DNA from: Talpa occidentalis
Taxonomy: Eukaryota > Chordata > Mammalia > Eulipotyphla > Talpidae
Assembly (NCBI RefSeq): GCF_014898055.3
Contig: NW_023605194.1
Span: forward strand, 63,427,361 to 63,491,360
Direction of reading: 5' to 3'
DNA: 64,000 bases
The translations under genes were made by a program, and so were the position numbers. Below are positions 36,564 through 48,089 of this stretch, in pieces; the first letter of the stretch is position 1, and the number at the start of each line of letters is the position of its first letter. A model generated the notes under the pieces. It saw nothing but the letters and a program-made list of their open reading frames with translations, was not told the origin of the DNA and made no database searches.

Positions 36564-38089
36564 CAGGCACTGTAGCACCAAATGGATCATTTTGAGAAAT
36601 ATATTGTCATTATTCCACATATACATTTTTAGTATAAATTTTGACATAGTACATCCTGAGGTATTCTTAGTGGATATGGGTGAAAATTACTTTGCCCCCA
36701 TTTTGAATGTCTGGTTAGGAATAAGACACTAAGTTCAAAAAATGTCTGACAAGCACTTTTTAAACATGGCTCCACTGTTATCTAACATTCCATGTCCAAG
36801 ATCACGTAATTCTGATTTCCATTCATTTATAGGTAACCATGTTTCTCTTCAGGAGCTTATGAGGTTGTGTTTTTTTTCCATGAAGTTTACAAATTTCATC
36901 AGAAGTATCCAGATGTCTATCATTTTAAGATTCTCAGTATGTCAACTCGTAACTCATACTTTTGTTAAAAAATTTTTCTTGTTTTCTTCCTTTGTTCCAC
37001 TGACACAATGTTTTATGTTTTTATTCTACTGGAAGGTAGGAAAGGGAATTCTGGCATCCACTTAAGTTGTGAGGTTAGAAGACTGGGGAACAGGAGTTGT
37101 TAGTACAGCCAGAAACCCTTAATCTGCCACATCTTTCCACAAGCTCTCTAAAAAGATATACTTTCTGATCATTCCCACCACACAGACAAAGACGAAAGGT
37201 GGAAAGGTTGATTTATATTTGCCAGTACTTGGTCTCTAACTGAATTATCTTTCTGTTTGGCTCTGGCTACCTAAGACTGGATGCACCCACACTTTGTTAT
37301 CTCTGTGGTGATTTCCCCTCTTTCACTTTCTATCCTATTAGACATACATTGGTTCTTCTGGATCTATTTTCCATGTTGCAGCTATTTTTTCCTACTTTCT
37401 AAGTTTTCAAGAACTGACGGCTTTTTTCTTCATGGCAGCCTATACATGTTCGATAGGTATGATACCTTCTCAAATCTGAGCATACTAATATTTATTCTAA
37501 GGTTTTCTTCTGTTTCTTAAATTAAGTCTATTGCTTCAGTCTTGTATTTGTTCATTCTAGAGCATCTCTTACAAGCTATTATCACTCAGAAGTATTTAAT
37601 CATTTTTGTTGTCTGTTCCCATTTTAAATGTATCAGTATCTCAGTACAAAGGGGAATCACTATACTGCTAGATTAAATTCATAATTGTAACTAACTCTAT
37701 AATTCAGATTTACATTTGTACTTAGTAAATGTGTAGCATGACAGTAACAATGTTAAGTTATTTGACTTGAAATCCTGTGATTCTTCAATCCATCTTTAGT
37801 CACATCCTTTTGGTGTTTCATTTCCCCTGACAACCACTAACTTGAGTAATAATTCTTAAGCATTATGTAACAAGCTTCAGAGACAGATCATCACCAGCTC
37901 TACCAGACTTGTCTAACAAACTGTTGAACAAGTAATGACTGTCTGGTAGAAGACAGTCATAGATGCATAATCCAAGGAGTAAATAATAATAATAAAATGA
38001 ATCACTTAAGTCTTAAATTCATAAATGTTTTTTAACCAATCTTTAATGTTATATGTTAAAATAACAAATTTATTTTTATAAAAGGAAGA

Positions 38090-38815
38090 CTCCATGTTGG
38101 TAGAAAATGTAATTTTCTGCCTACCTTATGATTCAGTCATTCCATAGCTGACAGAAATGCATATGGATGTTCACCAAGACAATTCTAAGAATGTTCTTTG
38201 CATTCTTCAGAAATATATTACATGCAAAAGATGGAAACACAAATATCCATCCACAGAAGAAAAGTCATATGCAGTCATACATTGCCTTAACAACTGTAAT
38301 GCGTTCTGAGAAATGAGTGGTTGTGATTTTGGTGTGTGCCAATGTCACAGAGTGTACTTACAAACCTAAATAGTACAGCCTACTACACACCTAGGGTACA
38401 TATAGTGACCACAACTGTATATGTTGGATTGGTCATCATGTGGTGCATGACTGTAGGCATACAACAGAATATTACACAGCAATAAAAGAAATGAACTATT
38501 GATACATGAAATATCATGGGGGAAATCTCAAAAGCAATGTGCTCAGCACACTGTGTGATTTCATTAATATAAAGCCCAAGTCAGACAAACTAAAAGATGC
38601 GAGAAATCAAAATAATAATTGTGGGAAGGAGTATAACTGATTTGGAAGAAGTAGAGGGAAACTCCTGGGAAGACGGAAATGTTATACAGGTATCATTTGA
38701 TTGAGCTGGGGGTTACACACAAGTTAATAAATACATAAATATTCATTAAGGTGTACAATTAAGATTTATGCACTTGATGACTTTATATGTATTTTATAAT
38801 TCAGTAAAAAAGAAA
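38090..38815 (+). mobile_element. Old L1 3' end interrupted by a DNA transposon
   Basis: CACAAATATCCATCCACAG before the insertion and GAATATTACACAGCAATAAA after it are contiguous in L1. The tail reads GAGCTGGGGGTTACACACAAG and CTTGATGACTTTATATGTA. Confidence 0.7.
38272..38453. mobile_element. Short inverted-repeat DNA transposon nested in L1
   Basis: The ends are CAGTCATACATTGCC on the left and GGTGCATGACTG on the right, whose complement is CAGTCATGCACC. The interior contains GTTCTGAGAAATGAGTGG and CCTACTACACACCTAGGG, known from a common placental non-autonomous DNA transposon whose name I do not assign. Confidence 0.7.
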
Positions 38816-39559
38816 AAAATGTAATTTCCAAACTGGAACTTAAACTGGGTGGCTTTATGTCAAAATTCTCTGAGACACCACTAATGAAATTCAACATCCT
38901 TTCTACAATCTTTTAGTCACATGACAGTTTTTGAGCAAATGGCATAAAAATAATAATACAAAATTACCGTTAACATTCCCAGTCATAAAATACTTGGTTT
39001 CTCACTTCCAGGTTTGAAAGTAGTATTTCAATACAACATTAAAAGACACTGAAGGGTCACTTCCTAAGACCCTTTCAATGATGGTTAAATGGGCATCGCA
39101 TTTAAATACCAAGTGCAGATTAAAGAATAAAAGCTTAAGATTTCGAAGTAAAATTTCCAATTACCAATACATAAAAGAGTCGCTATTAATTCTACAAATT
39201 ATTCCTCAGCAAGTTACTCAGGAACAAGGTAATTTCCAAGATGAGATCTGAAAATGCAAAGAGCTCCCGGTCCCAGAGCCTCCTCGGCCCACTAATTCCT
39301 ACACAAATGTGCATCTTTTGAAGGCGCCTGTTATCTGGCAAAACGGCGAGGCTGCTGTCAGAGAGAACTATTTTCACGGAATAAAGAGGTAACAGCTGAC
39401 GACAAAGTTTATCCACTGAGAGGAGCAGAGGTGGTGGTGAGTTGGTTAAAAAAAAAAAAGTGATAAAAATAAAACACACGCAAACCAACTGCGCTGGCAG
39501 CACCCTTCTCAAAAGAAAACTCAAGCCACTCCGAAAAAACGCGGCGTTTCCTGACTCCG

Positions 39560-40020
39560 GAGCAGACGCCTGAGGGCTTGTCCGCGAGGCGACCCCACGG
39601 GGAAGGGCTCCCCGGAGAGCTCGCCCGTGAGGTGACCCGACCTGGCCGGAGACCCACCGCCCCGGCCCGCGCCCCCGCTCCTGCACCGCCCGGGCCTGAG
39701 CCGCGGCAGCCGCGGGCGGGTGAGAACCGGTACTCACCAAGCTCACTCGTCCGCGCAGGGCGGCGCCGGCCCGCCGCCTCCTCTCGGGCAGCGGGCACAC
39801 ACGGGCGGCGCCCCGCGCGCCGCGGCCGCAGCCGCCTCACCGCCCACCCTCCGGGCGCGCCGCCGCCAGACACCCGACACTTCCGGCGCGCGCGAGGAAA
39901 TGAGGCCGCGGCCCCGGCGCGCTCCCGCCCCGCCCCGCCCACGCCCCGCCCCGCCCGCCCACGCCCCGCCCACACGCGCTCCCGTTCCGCTCACGCCGGA
40001 TGGATGCGTGGTAAAGAGCT
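39560..40020 (-). promoter_or_regulatory. CSGALNACT2: CpG-island promoter and non-coding first exon of CSGALNACT2
   Basis: The stretch is very GC-rich and dense in CpG. It has a cluster of GC boxes (CCGCCC, CCGCCCA) at about 39,926-39,972 and an ETS-type CCGGAAGT on the minus strand at 39886-39879. No TATA box was seen. A consensus donor CTTG|GTGAGT on the minus strand puts the end of a first, non-coding exon at about 39738, roughly 10 kb upstream of the coding start. The start site itself cannot be placed exactly. The GC boxes lie upstream of the putative exon, as expected for a housekeeping-type promoter. Confidence 0.8.
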
Positions 40021-40037
40021 CATTTCTGATTTACAGC

Positions 40038-40051
40038 ATCGATTAATCGAT
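40038..40051. promoter_or_regulatory. Palindromic double ATCGAT site upstream of the CSGALNACT2 promoter
   Basis: ATCGATTAATCGAT is a perfect 14 bp palindrome lying just upstream, in gene direction, of the GC-box cluster. ATCGAT(T/A) is the core recognised by ONECUT and CUX homeodomain proteins, and the centre ATTAAT is homeodomain-like. Function is inferred from the motif only. Confidence 0.5.
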
Positions 40052-40061
40052 TATCTGTTAA

Positions 40062-40063
<2 letters not shown>

Positions 40064-40099
<36 letters not shown>
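40064..40099. repeat. (GT)18 microsatellite
   Basis: An uninterrupted 36 bp GT run sits 12 bases beyond the ATCGAT palindrome and about 90 bases upstream of the GC boxes. It is prone to Z-DNA and length change. Confidence 0.95.
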
Positions 40100-40101
<2 letters not shown>

Positions 40102-40389
40102 GTGCCCAAAGTCAGCGTGTGGAGGCCGGGAGAGCGTTGGCGACAGGACACTGCTGCTGCCCCATCACATGTCCGCAGTGACAGGAGCGCCAGCTCGGGT
40201 TGGACGTCTGGCTCTGCAGGAAGGAAGGATTCGCCAAGGATGAAAGCGTGGTCCTGCCTGGGCCCTTTCCCGGGGGCCCAAAGGGAGCGATGCATGCCTT
40301 CGTGGGCACTGAGCTAAAGACCGGTAGGTCTCCAGAGGTGTCAGAGCAGCTTTGGAAGTGTTGGGATATGCTTGAGGCCCCAACGAGGA

Positions 40390-40810
40390 AAGCCTAGGAT
40401 GCCAGTTCTTTCGGCCAGTCATTCCAGTTCTTTGGACCTGAATTCCCTTATATGTGAAAGGAGGGAGTTGAGTTAGACATTCTAGACAATGGCTGCTGGG
40501 TGTGACATAGTATGACTGTTGTGAGGAGGAAAAAACGTCCTTCCTGACATCCTCTCCATTCACCTGCTTATTCCAGGGACACCCCTTGTCCTGCCATGGG
40601 GAGTAATGACCTGCAATCGAGAGATTGCCAGGCAGCAACTGCCTGCTTGAGTGGATATGGTGTTGCTAAGAGTGGTTCTGCCTCCCACCAGACTCAGCTC
40701 TTTCTACCAGGTTTTCCTTGGCAGGCTCTGTAGGCTTAGCCTTTCTAAGTCTTAGTTTCCTCAATTGTGTTGTGTGGGCAACAGCAATAACATGTGTTTC
40801 CTAATATCTT
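40390..40810. mobile_element. MIR fragments
   Basis: TTTGGACCTGAATTCCC at about 40,432 and CTAAGTCTTAGTTTCCTCAA at about 40,745 are MIR core-type wording in the same orientation. Edges are not resolved. Confidence 0.5.
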
Positions 40811-41221
40811 GTGATTAAATGCAATTCTCTATTTGAAGTGTTGGCAAATTGGCAAGCGGATGCTCACTGTCATCAACTGTGTTAGAGCCAAAGGCTGGGG
40901 TGTCTATGGGATGCATCCTATAGCAGTGGCATTTCAGGAGACATCAGAGCTGTCTTCATTGGATGATGGTTGTTGGGATGCTTTTACTCAGATAGTCTCA
41001 TATATGTGCTGTGGGAAATCCCTTAGGTAAGGTCTGGACAGCGCCTTTCTAAGCCAGGTTTACCAAAAGTCCATCGCCCAACTTTGAGGTCTCACACCTC
41101 TCTCATACCATTTCTGAATAAATATAAACCTCCAGAGTTCTAACATCTTTTCTCCCCAATCCCCAACCTTGTTAAGAGTAAATAATTCTTACTCATAGCA
41201 GGAATTTAGAAAACCTAAATA

Positions 41222-41447
41222 AGGGATGAGGAAAAAGACTAATTATAATAAAGTAAAAATCAAAATCAACAAGCAACTATAAACCAGAGACACACCACGT
41301 GGGGGAGGAGGGAGTAGGATCAAAATGGGGGGGCGGGGAGGGACTGTATGGGGACTATAACCAAAACAAAAATGCATACATTGTGCAAAAATGAAAAATG
41401 ATGTAAAAATATATAAAATTAAAAAAATACAAAATAAAAAAAGAGTA
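41222..41447 (+). mobile_element. L1 3' UTR end, type 1
   Basis: AACTATAAACCAGAGACACA, GTATGGGGACTATAACC, CATACATTGTGCAAAAATG and an A-rich tail match the complement of 6,322-6,640 closely. It includes a G8 run. The likeness of the two copies suggests a young family. Confidence 0.8.
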
Positions 41448-41464
41448 AATAATTCTCATCTAGT

Positions 41465-41575
41465 CATAGATTCCATGGGTCTGTGAGTTCCTGCAGATAA
41501 CGATCTGTTTCTTTTCATGTCTCAGCACTTTGCACATAGTAAGTTCTCAGTAAATATGAATTGAATTGATTAAAA
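41465..41575 (+). mobile_element. L2 3' end
   Basis: GTGAGTTCCTGCAGATAACG, CTCAGCACTTTGCACATAGT and CTCAGTAAATATGAATTGAA are the usual L2 tail. SINE copy 15 is inserted directly after it. Confidence 0.7.
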
Positions 41576-41587
41576 TCAGAACATGCA

Positions 41588-41850
41588 GGTTCTCTCTGGT
41601 GGCTAAGGGGTTAAGTTCTCAGCACTATCACGCTATCAGTGCTGTGTTCTGACTTCAATCTCTGGCCAGGGAGCTAACTCACATGTGGTGCAGCAGACCT
41701 CTCCTGTCTCACCCGCTGTTCCCCTCAGCAGTGTTTCAGTAGATCTGCCTCTTTTGCTCCCCTCTCTGGTGAATCCTCTCACCCTCCTGCACCTCTGGCC
41801 TATACCCCAGTTCTTGTATGCATAAATAAATAAGAATAAATCTTAAAAAA
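41588..41850 (+). mobile_element. SINE, longer type, copy 15, diverged head
   Basis: The head reads GGTTCTCTCTGGTGGCTAAG and contains an extra partial repeat (CACGCTATCAGTGCTG). Body and tail match the family. Target-site duplication AATCAGAACATGCA lies on both sides. It is the only copy found in the intergenic region. Confidence 0.88.
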
Positions 41851-41999
41851 AATCAGAACATGCAAGGGCCTCTCCAATATCTGGAATCTCCGCCACTTCA
41901 CCAGTCCCCAAGCAGATGGTGGCACACCTGATTAAATTTGCTGCCTGTCATAACTAAATTTTCTGTCTGGCTGGCTAGTTATGTGCTAGTGTGGAAAAC

Positions 42000-42110
42000 A
42001 GCGTTGTGTTTCTCTCAGCATCCCTATGAAGTAGGTTACAAGTCCTCAGTTTACAGAGGAGAAAACAGAAGCTCAGAGAGGAAACCAGGATAGGATCTGG
42101 TATGACATTG
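42000..42110. mobile_element. MIR fragment
   Basis: CCCTATGAAGTAGGTTAC followed by GTTTACAGAGGAGAAAACAG and AGCTCAGAGAGG is standard MIR core wording. Confidence 0.65.
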
Positions 42111-43099
42111 AAGAAGCAACATTGAGGTTAGTTGGCATTTCTTTTAAGTATTATTTGAATCCTACATCAGAATTGCTTTTACAATAACTGAGGTTCTGCA
42201 TCAATGGATTTAAATTGCCTTATTATTTCTTAATTGCCAAATAAAATACTAAGTGTACGTAACTGGGATTTTGAGAGAAGATAATGCATGATTTAAATTC
42301 TGTGACAAGGAATGGATAAAAAACTGGGGTTTATAATGATTTCCCTTGGGGAAAATACTAAACTACAGTTGAGAAATGATTAATATCAGAAGAATAGTTG
42401 TTTTTAAAAACCCTTTCCCCACCAATCTCCAGTTTTGAATAAACAGCTGTTGCCCGTTTTCATTTGAGTGATTGTTTCCAGCGTTCCTGGCGGCTTCACC
42501 AAGATAGGGTCCACTGTGCTTGATGCCTCAGACCACAGCCTTCCCTGAGGTGTGGCACCTACAGAGCCTGCTTGTGTCTGCTTGTTCTTGGCTTATCATG
42601 TCCATAGAGATGTTGTAAATCACATTGGGCCTGATCTCTGCTGTCTTTGCATTCCTTGGCAATTTATTCTCAGTTTGGTACTCAGACTTTGTTATTGATT
42701 CCCATTTGTTCAGCAACTTTGGATGGAATCAGGCCGTTCCTTTTCATCCCTTTTTTGCGCTTTTGTGTTACTATTTTGTGTTGTGCTGTCTCTAAGTGTT
42801 GTTTGTCATAAGAAGGAGAATCATGGGTAGAACAGAGGCACGGGCCCTAGAACCCTGTTGCATGAGCCTCACACACCTTAGCCTTTGACCTTCTCACCAG
42901 ACTGGCACTCACCACAACAAACTTTGTCGTGAGGTCACCGATAAAACCAGATAAGGTTCTTCCATCTCGATTTTGTGTCCTGAGAGGTACACAGGTATGA
43001 CATTCCTGCCCACTGTGGCCAGCTCTCATGGTATAGCCTAAGTCTAAATCCTTTCTTCCTGTTTCTTATTTTGTACTTGCTTTCAAAGTCTAATTCTTG

Positions 43100-44900
43100 T
43101 ACCTACTTCTCAAATGGCATAACTTCACCAAGAATGAATTGGGCCTTCAGTGGCCACTCTGATGAACATTCAACGTAAACAAAGTTGTTATTTAAAGCCT
43201 GCACTAGCAAAGGAAGTAATATTTCTCAGGACCAGTGGGCAGCATTTCTTGATCAGTATTTAGAGGCCTCCACAGGAAATTCTGAGGCAAAAATTGTTTC
43301 ACTAAAAGGATCTTTGACCAAAGCAAATGAACAATTTGATAATGTTAACAAATTAGACTTAATCTCCTAGGAAAACCTTCCTGTTTGTCCTCCAGTGGCC
43401 TTCCTATGTCCATCCCTCCCTCCTCCTCTTTATTCTGCTGGTCTCTCTCCTGTCACACCTCCTTCGACTCCCCCCTTCCTTTCTTTGTCCAGATGGCAGA
43501 ACTATTTGCATTTACTGGAGCTTGTCAACCAAAGGCTAGAGAGTAAACATATATGTACAGATAGCAAAAATGATTAATAGTAGTACATGACTTTGAGGTG
43601 CTGGAATTCCCACCAAAATGTACAAGTTAAGCAACTTCTAGAGACACTCTTCTTCCTAGAGAGGTGACCATCATAATGCTTGAAAACAGGAGATAATGTT
43701 AATGCTAAAGGAAATGCTCTAGTAGCAAGCAAGCAGGATTGATCAAGATTACGATCCTGCCTAAACCCTCAAAGAATAAATCTCTGAAAGGACTGAAAGA
43801 GGCCATTATAAAATATCATTTAGTTCCCCGATTCAGTAAAGAAAAAGTGGGGAGAACTGTTTGAGTTTTTCATCTAGATAAGTTCTGGTGCCCCCAAGAT
43901 AGTTGTTTGGTAGCACCAGATGATTTCAGATGGCTATTAGCTATATTACTCCATGAAACTACTCATAGGGTACATGAAAATTGATAACTCTCTTAAATCA
44001 ACACTGGAAAACTTTAAAGAGACAGTTGAGGTTATTTTTGGGTCATATGTCACCCAACATAATCCTAGAAGAACTTTCAGGGTGGGACATGGCCAGGAAC
44101 AAAAGCCTCAAGTGCCCTTTGAATACCTTCAGATGGATTTTACCCAGGGTCCACCCACCACGGGGTTTGTGTAAGTTTTAGATGTGAACATGTCATAGCT
44201 ATGAAACTTTAGGCTATCCATCCTTGGGTTCACCTTTCACAACTAAATTCACAGTTCCAGATTTCCATACATTTGGAAAGCTACTCCAGTGGGGAACTTC
44301 AAGCTAAGGCTTCTTAGAGATCTTCTAAAAGCAACTATTATCAAGCAGATAGCTGACTCAAAACCTTTAGAACAGGCAGAGGACCTAGTATTATGGACCT
44401 AGGATTCTACCCAACATGTCAGACTAAGACCCCTATTTATTTCCTGTTTTGTATTCTTATCTACATTCTTCTCGTTGTCTATAGGTCTTTGGTTGTCATT
44501 TATCAACAACTGCCCTTTTCCTCTTGTCTTTTTTCTTTATTACAATTGTTAGGTCAGAACACATTAATTCTAAGGCCATTATTAGATTATCGCAAACAAC
44601 AGTCACTGTCCTAGATCTAACCAATTGCTGAATTTGCCATCCATCACCAGACTCCCATGATGAAAGCTTCTGGGAAATTCTAGTCTCATCAAAGGAGACA
44701 ATAGGGAATTACAGCTGATAGCAGTTCCATTTGCAGCAACATGGACAAATGACTTTAAACAAATTAGCCTGTGATTCACTAGTATCCTGCTTTCCCAGAA
44801 AAGAACCAATTATCACAATCTGCTGATCACACCCTGGGTCATTCTGAATTTGAATTCAACAACCTTCATCATAGGATGATAAGCCAAATACTTGGTACCT
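43100..44900 (+). pseudogene. Broken endogenous retrovirus (gammaretrovirus-like), internal part
   Basis: Several frames carry retroviral pieces in the order gag, pol, env. A Pro-rich gag-like stretch with a PPPLY motif lies at about 43,380-43,480. RNase H wording (frame with TGACQ, and YTDSK-like residues) is at about 43,490-43,740. An integrase stretch with FEYLQMDF lies at about 44,090-44,170, its C-terminal part at about 44,210-44,320, and a possible env remnant at about 44,590-44,900. No protease or reverse transcriptase was seen between gag and RNase H, so a large internal deletion is likely. Stops and frameshifts are frequent; the copy is non-functional. LTRs were not identified around it. 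Confidence 0.7.
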
Positions 44901-46720
44901 ATGAGAGACCAACAGAGATCGAAATACATAACCCAGCTAAAGGGTCTGGTTTTCTGAATTGAACCACTTCTTTTCTTCCAGAGCTCCACTAATCCCTACC
45001 AGATACGACATCTTTTGTGGTCAAGATGTCTGGTCCTATTTGCTTCAGACTAACATCTCATGCATGATGTTATAGTTTTCTAAGACTTGTTTGTATACAG
45101 AGATCATAATTCTATAAATCACTGATGCTGAAAATTCTGACACAGGCATGAACTCCAAAACAAAATCACCTTTGATTACTCAGCACTCTACCTGAGGAAA
45201 TCACTAAACTCATCGTTTATGTGGATCATTAGAGATGTGTCCCCATTGGTAATACATACACACACACACACACACACACACACGTATGATTCTAAGAAAG
45301 AGATTACTAACTCCAGCAGAATTCACTAGCAATATCATCTCTTCTCTAGATGAAATACACTTCAGTCTCAACTCACTGGCTTGAGTAGTGATGGGCATTT
45401 GCATTACTTTAGACTTCTTGTTAGGTAGTCACAGTGTGATGTTACTAATACTATATACTTGGATCAGTGAAACAGGGAAGGTGGAACAGTCTAAGCATTT
45501 GCCTTAAGGCAAAAGTTACTTGGCTCTAAGGTTGATCTGCATGCCTATATGGGATTTGTTCTTGGCTTGGGTTTGGGTTCCTGGTTCGAAGCATTTTGCA
45601 GAGATTATTTGTTGTTTCCATACAGTGGTCATGATACATCATATCTATTATATTTTATCCAAGGTCTGGAATGCTCTACACAACCATGATAATAATCATG
45701 ATGATATAACAACAGAAAGGTTGAGACATCATGGAGATGACTGAACAATTGATCTCTAAGTGGTGATCTGGATTTTTAGATTTCATCAACTCTCACAGGT
45801 AGGGAAAGGGAGGACTGAGAGACTAAACATACAAACAATGACAATACTGCTTATAACCAAAGAATTCTGATCTACCACCTCAGCAGAAACCAGCTCAGAA
45901 TGGTCAGGATTTAGTCAGTGACTGGCAGTTTCCTTATTTTTCACCCCCATTTCCAACTCAGGACCAACCAGAGAAAGCCAAATATGTTCCCCAAGTACTT
46001 CACAAGCTTCTAATTAACTTGCCTCCAGCTTCCCCATGCCAACAGAATGCTCCAATCACAGCATACTAGAAACCTCTCCTGTCATCATCATCACCATCGT
46101 CATCACTTCCCCATTCTATTGCCTGCCTTTGAGTCTCTGCCAAAAGCAAGTGATGTCCCTGTACTTACAGCAAGTTCAGAGCAAATAACCTCCATTTGGT
46201 CTTATTTGGGTGGTCTTTTTTTCTACAAAGCTAGCACGTATATAATTGAACAGCTCTTTTAAAATGCCATTTTCTACCACAACACTTCTACTTTTTTCAA
46301 TCTTGGGAGAGACCAGAATCCTCCCATTCTCTGTGTCATTCCTCTTCTAAAAATCACTTCCTATAATTTTACTTTTCTCTCCAGACTTAAGAAGTACCCC
46401 ATGTTCCTTTGAGTAATCCAAGAGCTTTAGTCTCTCGGGCCCTTTGGCCACAAAACATACAGGAAGATTTTCAAGCTCTTTAAAATGCTCAGAAGAAAGG
46501 CACAAACATGGGGCAAGTCACGCCCTGGGTGAGAGCTGCCTCCAAAGCATACAGACACTGTCTGGGCTCCTTGCCGTGCTCCAGACAAGGTCCCTTGCCT
46601 CAGGTAGCAAGAGGCAGCCTTATGTTCTTCCTTCTCCTGGGCCAAACCCTTCCTGACTCACAGGAATGACTCTCCTCCATGAGGAAAATTACAAGTGCAG
46701 AAAAGGACTAGAGAACAGTG
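44900..46720. other. Intergenic stretch with no gene recognised
   Basis: It is AT-rich and without coding signal. It contains a (CA)n tract at 45,257-45,283 and a short CATCATCATCACCATCGTC run at 46,082. The left part may continue the retroviral debris. Confidence 0.4.
45257..45283. repeat. (CA)n microsatellite
   Basis: An uninterrupted run of about 13 CA units in intergenic DNA. Confidence 0.95.
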
Positions 46721-46739
46721 AAGAAGGATTTTTTTTTTC

Positions 46740-47620
46740 AAAAAAAAAAAAACAAAACATGTCAGAAGACTGAAATAAACTTCCCTAAGGAAGACATGCA
46801 GATAGGCAACAGGCACATGAAAAAATGCTCATCATTTATTGTCAGGAAAATCCAAATCAAAACCACAATGAGATACCACCTCACATCTGGGAGATGGCCC
46901 ATATCACCACCACCAGAAACAAGTGTTGGTGAGGACATGGAGAAAAAGGAACCCTCTTACCTTGTTGGTGGGAATACAGACTGGTCCGGCTCCTATGGAA
47001 AACAGTATGGAGGTTTCTCAAAATATTAAGTGGATCTACCATATGACCCAGCAAGCCCATGCCTGGTATCTACTCACAGCATACAAAAACTAATTCTAAG
47101 AGAAATATGCACTCCTGTGTTCACTGCAGCACTATTTCTAATAGCCAAGCTATGAAAACAACCTAAGTGCCCCCAAATGGGTGAGTGGAACAGGAAGATT
47201 TACATATGCACAATGAAATATTACTCAGCTATTGAAAAAGATAAATGCTTACCATTTGGGCCAACATGGATGGAATTAGACGGGATTATGTTAAGCAAAT
47301 TAAGTCAGAAAAAAACAAATAATGGATGGTGTCACTTACATCTAGAATACAGAGAAACTAAACAAAGGATCAGGTAAAGCCAAACTAATAACAAAACCTA
47401 GAAATCTGACTGTAGAACTGAAGCTACTAAAAGGGGATGGGAAGGGGTGAGAACAAGTAGGGAGGGAGCTCAATAAACTGTGGTGGAGGACTATGGGTGC
47501 TATGGTGGAGGGTGTCATATAGTAACAACTGAAGGGGGAGATCCTATACTTCTTACAACAAATGTTGCAAACCGGTGCTACCTCAAAAAAATTTTTTTTA
47601 AAAAGGTTATGGTTTACCCT
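46740..47620 (+). mobile_element. L1 ORF2 3' end and type 2 tail
   Basis: ACCACAATGAGATACCACCT, CTTGTTGGTGGGAATACAGA, CCATATGACCCAGCAAGCCC, GCAGCACTATTTCTAATAGC and TACTCAGCTATTGAAAAAG are the conserved end of L1 ORF2. The tail (CCTAGAAATCTGACTGTAG) matches the copy at 24.7 kb. ORF2 is interrupted, so it is inactive and 5' truncated. Confidence 0.9.
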
Positions 47621-47769
47621 GATACTATTTACAAAATTGATGGAGATAAGTAAAAACATGGACACAACACAAACTTCACATTTTTATTCAAGAGATCGAC
47701 AATTTGAATGGTAAATGCTGTCATTATGAAATAGCAAAGTGGTTTCTTCCTAGAAGTGAAAATGATTTC

Positions 47770-48085
47770 TTAAATTTTTATTTAAAAATACATTTATATA
47801 TGTATAATTTATATATATGTGTATATATATATATATATATACATTTATATATATGTATATACATTGTTGCCCATTTTTGTACTGCTTGATTCCTCCTCTC
47901 AGGTGTAATCCCCATAAAATCCCTACCACCAAGTCACCAGTGAATCATCTCTTGTGCTCTTCCTTCCCTGCTTTGATCCCTCTCCCTCCCCTCCTCTATT
48001 GGATGTCTCTGATTTATAGTTTGCCTGCTAGTCCCCCCCCCCCCAATCCCTTGCTTGGTTCCACTATATTCCTCCTGTGTTTTTT
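47770..48085 (-). mobile_element. L1 3' UTR end, type 1, with (TA)n tract
   Basis: A (TA)n-rich stretch at 47,795-47,865 precedes GTAATCCCCATAAAATCCC, GATTTATAGTTTGCCTGC and CTATATTCCTCCTGTG, the reverse of the type 1 tail. It faces the L1 at 46.7-47.6 kb. Confidence 0.8.
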
Positions 48086-48089
48086 TAGT

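Noticed and set aside
39192..39975. Long minus-strand open frames at the start of CSGALNACT2
   Set aside because: Same compositional effect in the CpG island; the true first coding exon is at 29820-29160.
39578..40243. 221-codon open frame on the plus strand across the CpG island
   Set aside because: GC-rich sequence lacks stops by composition; the predicted protein is Pro/Arg/Ala-rich, runs into the GT repeat and matches no family. It is antisense to the promoter.
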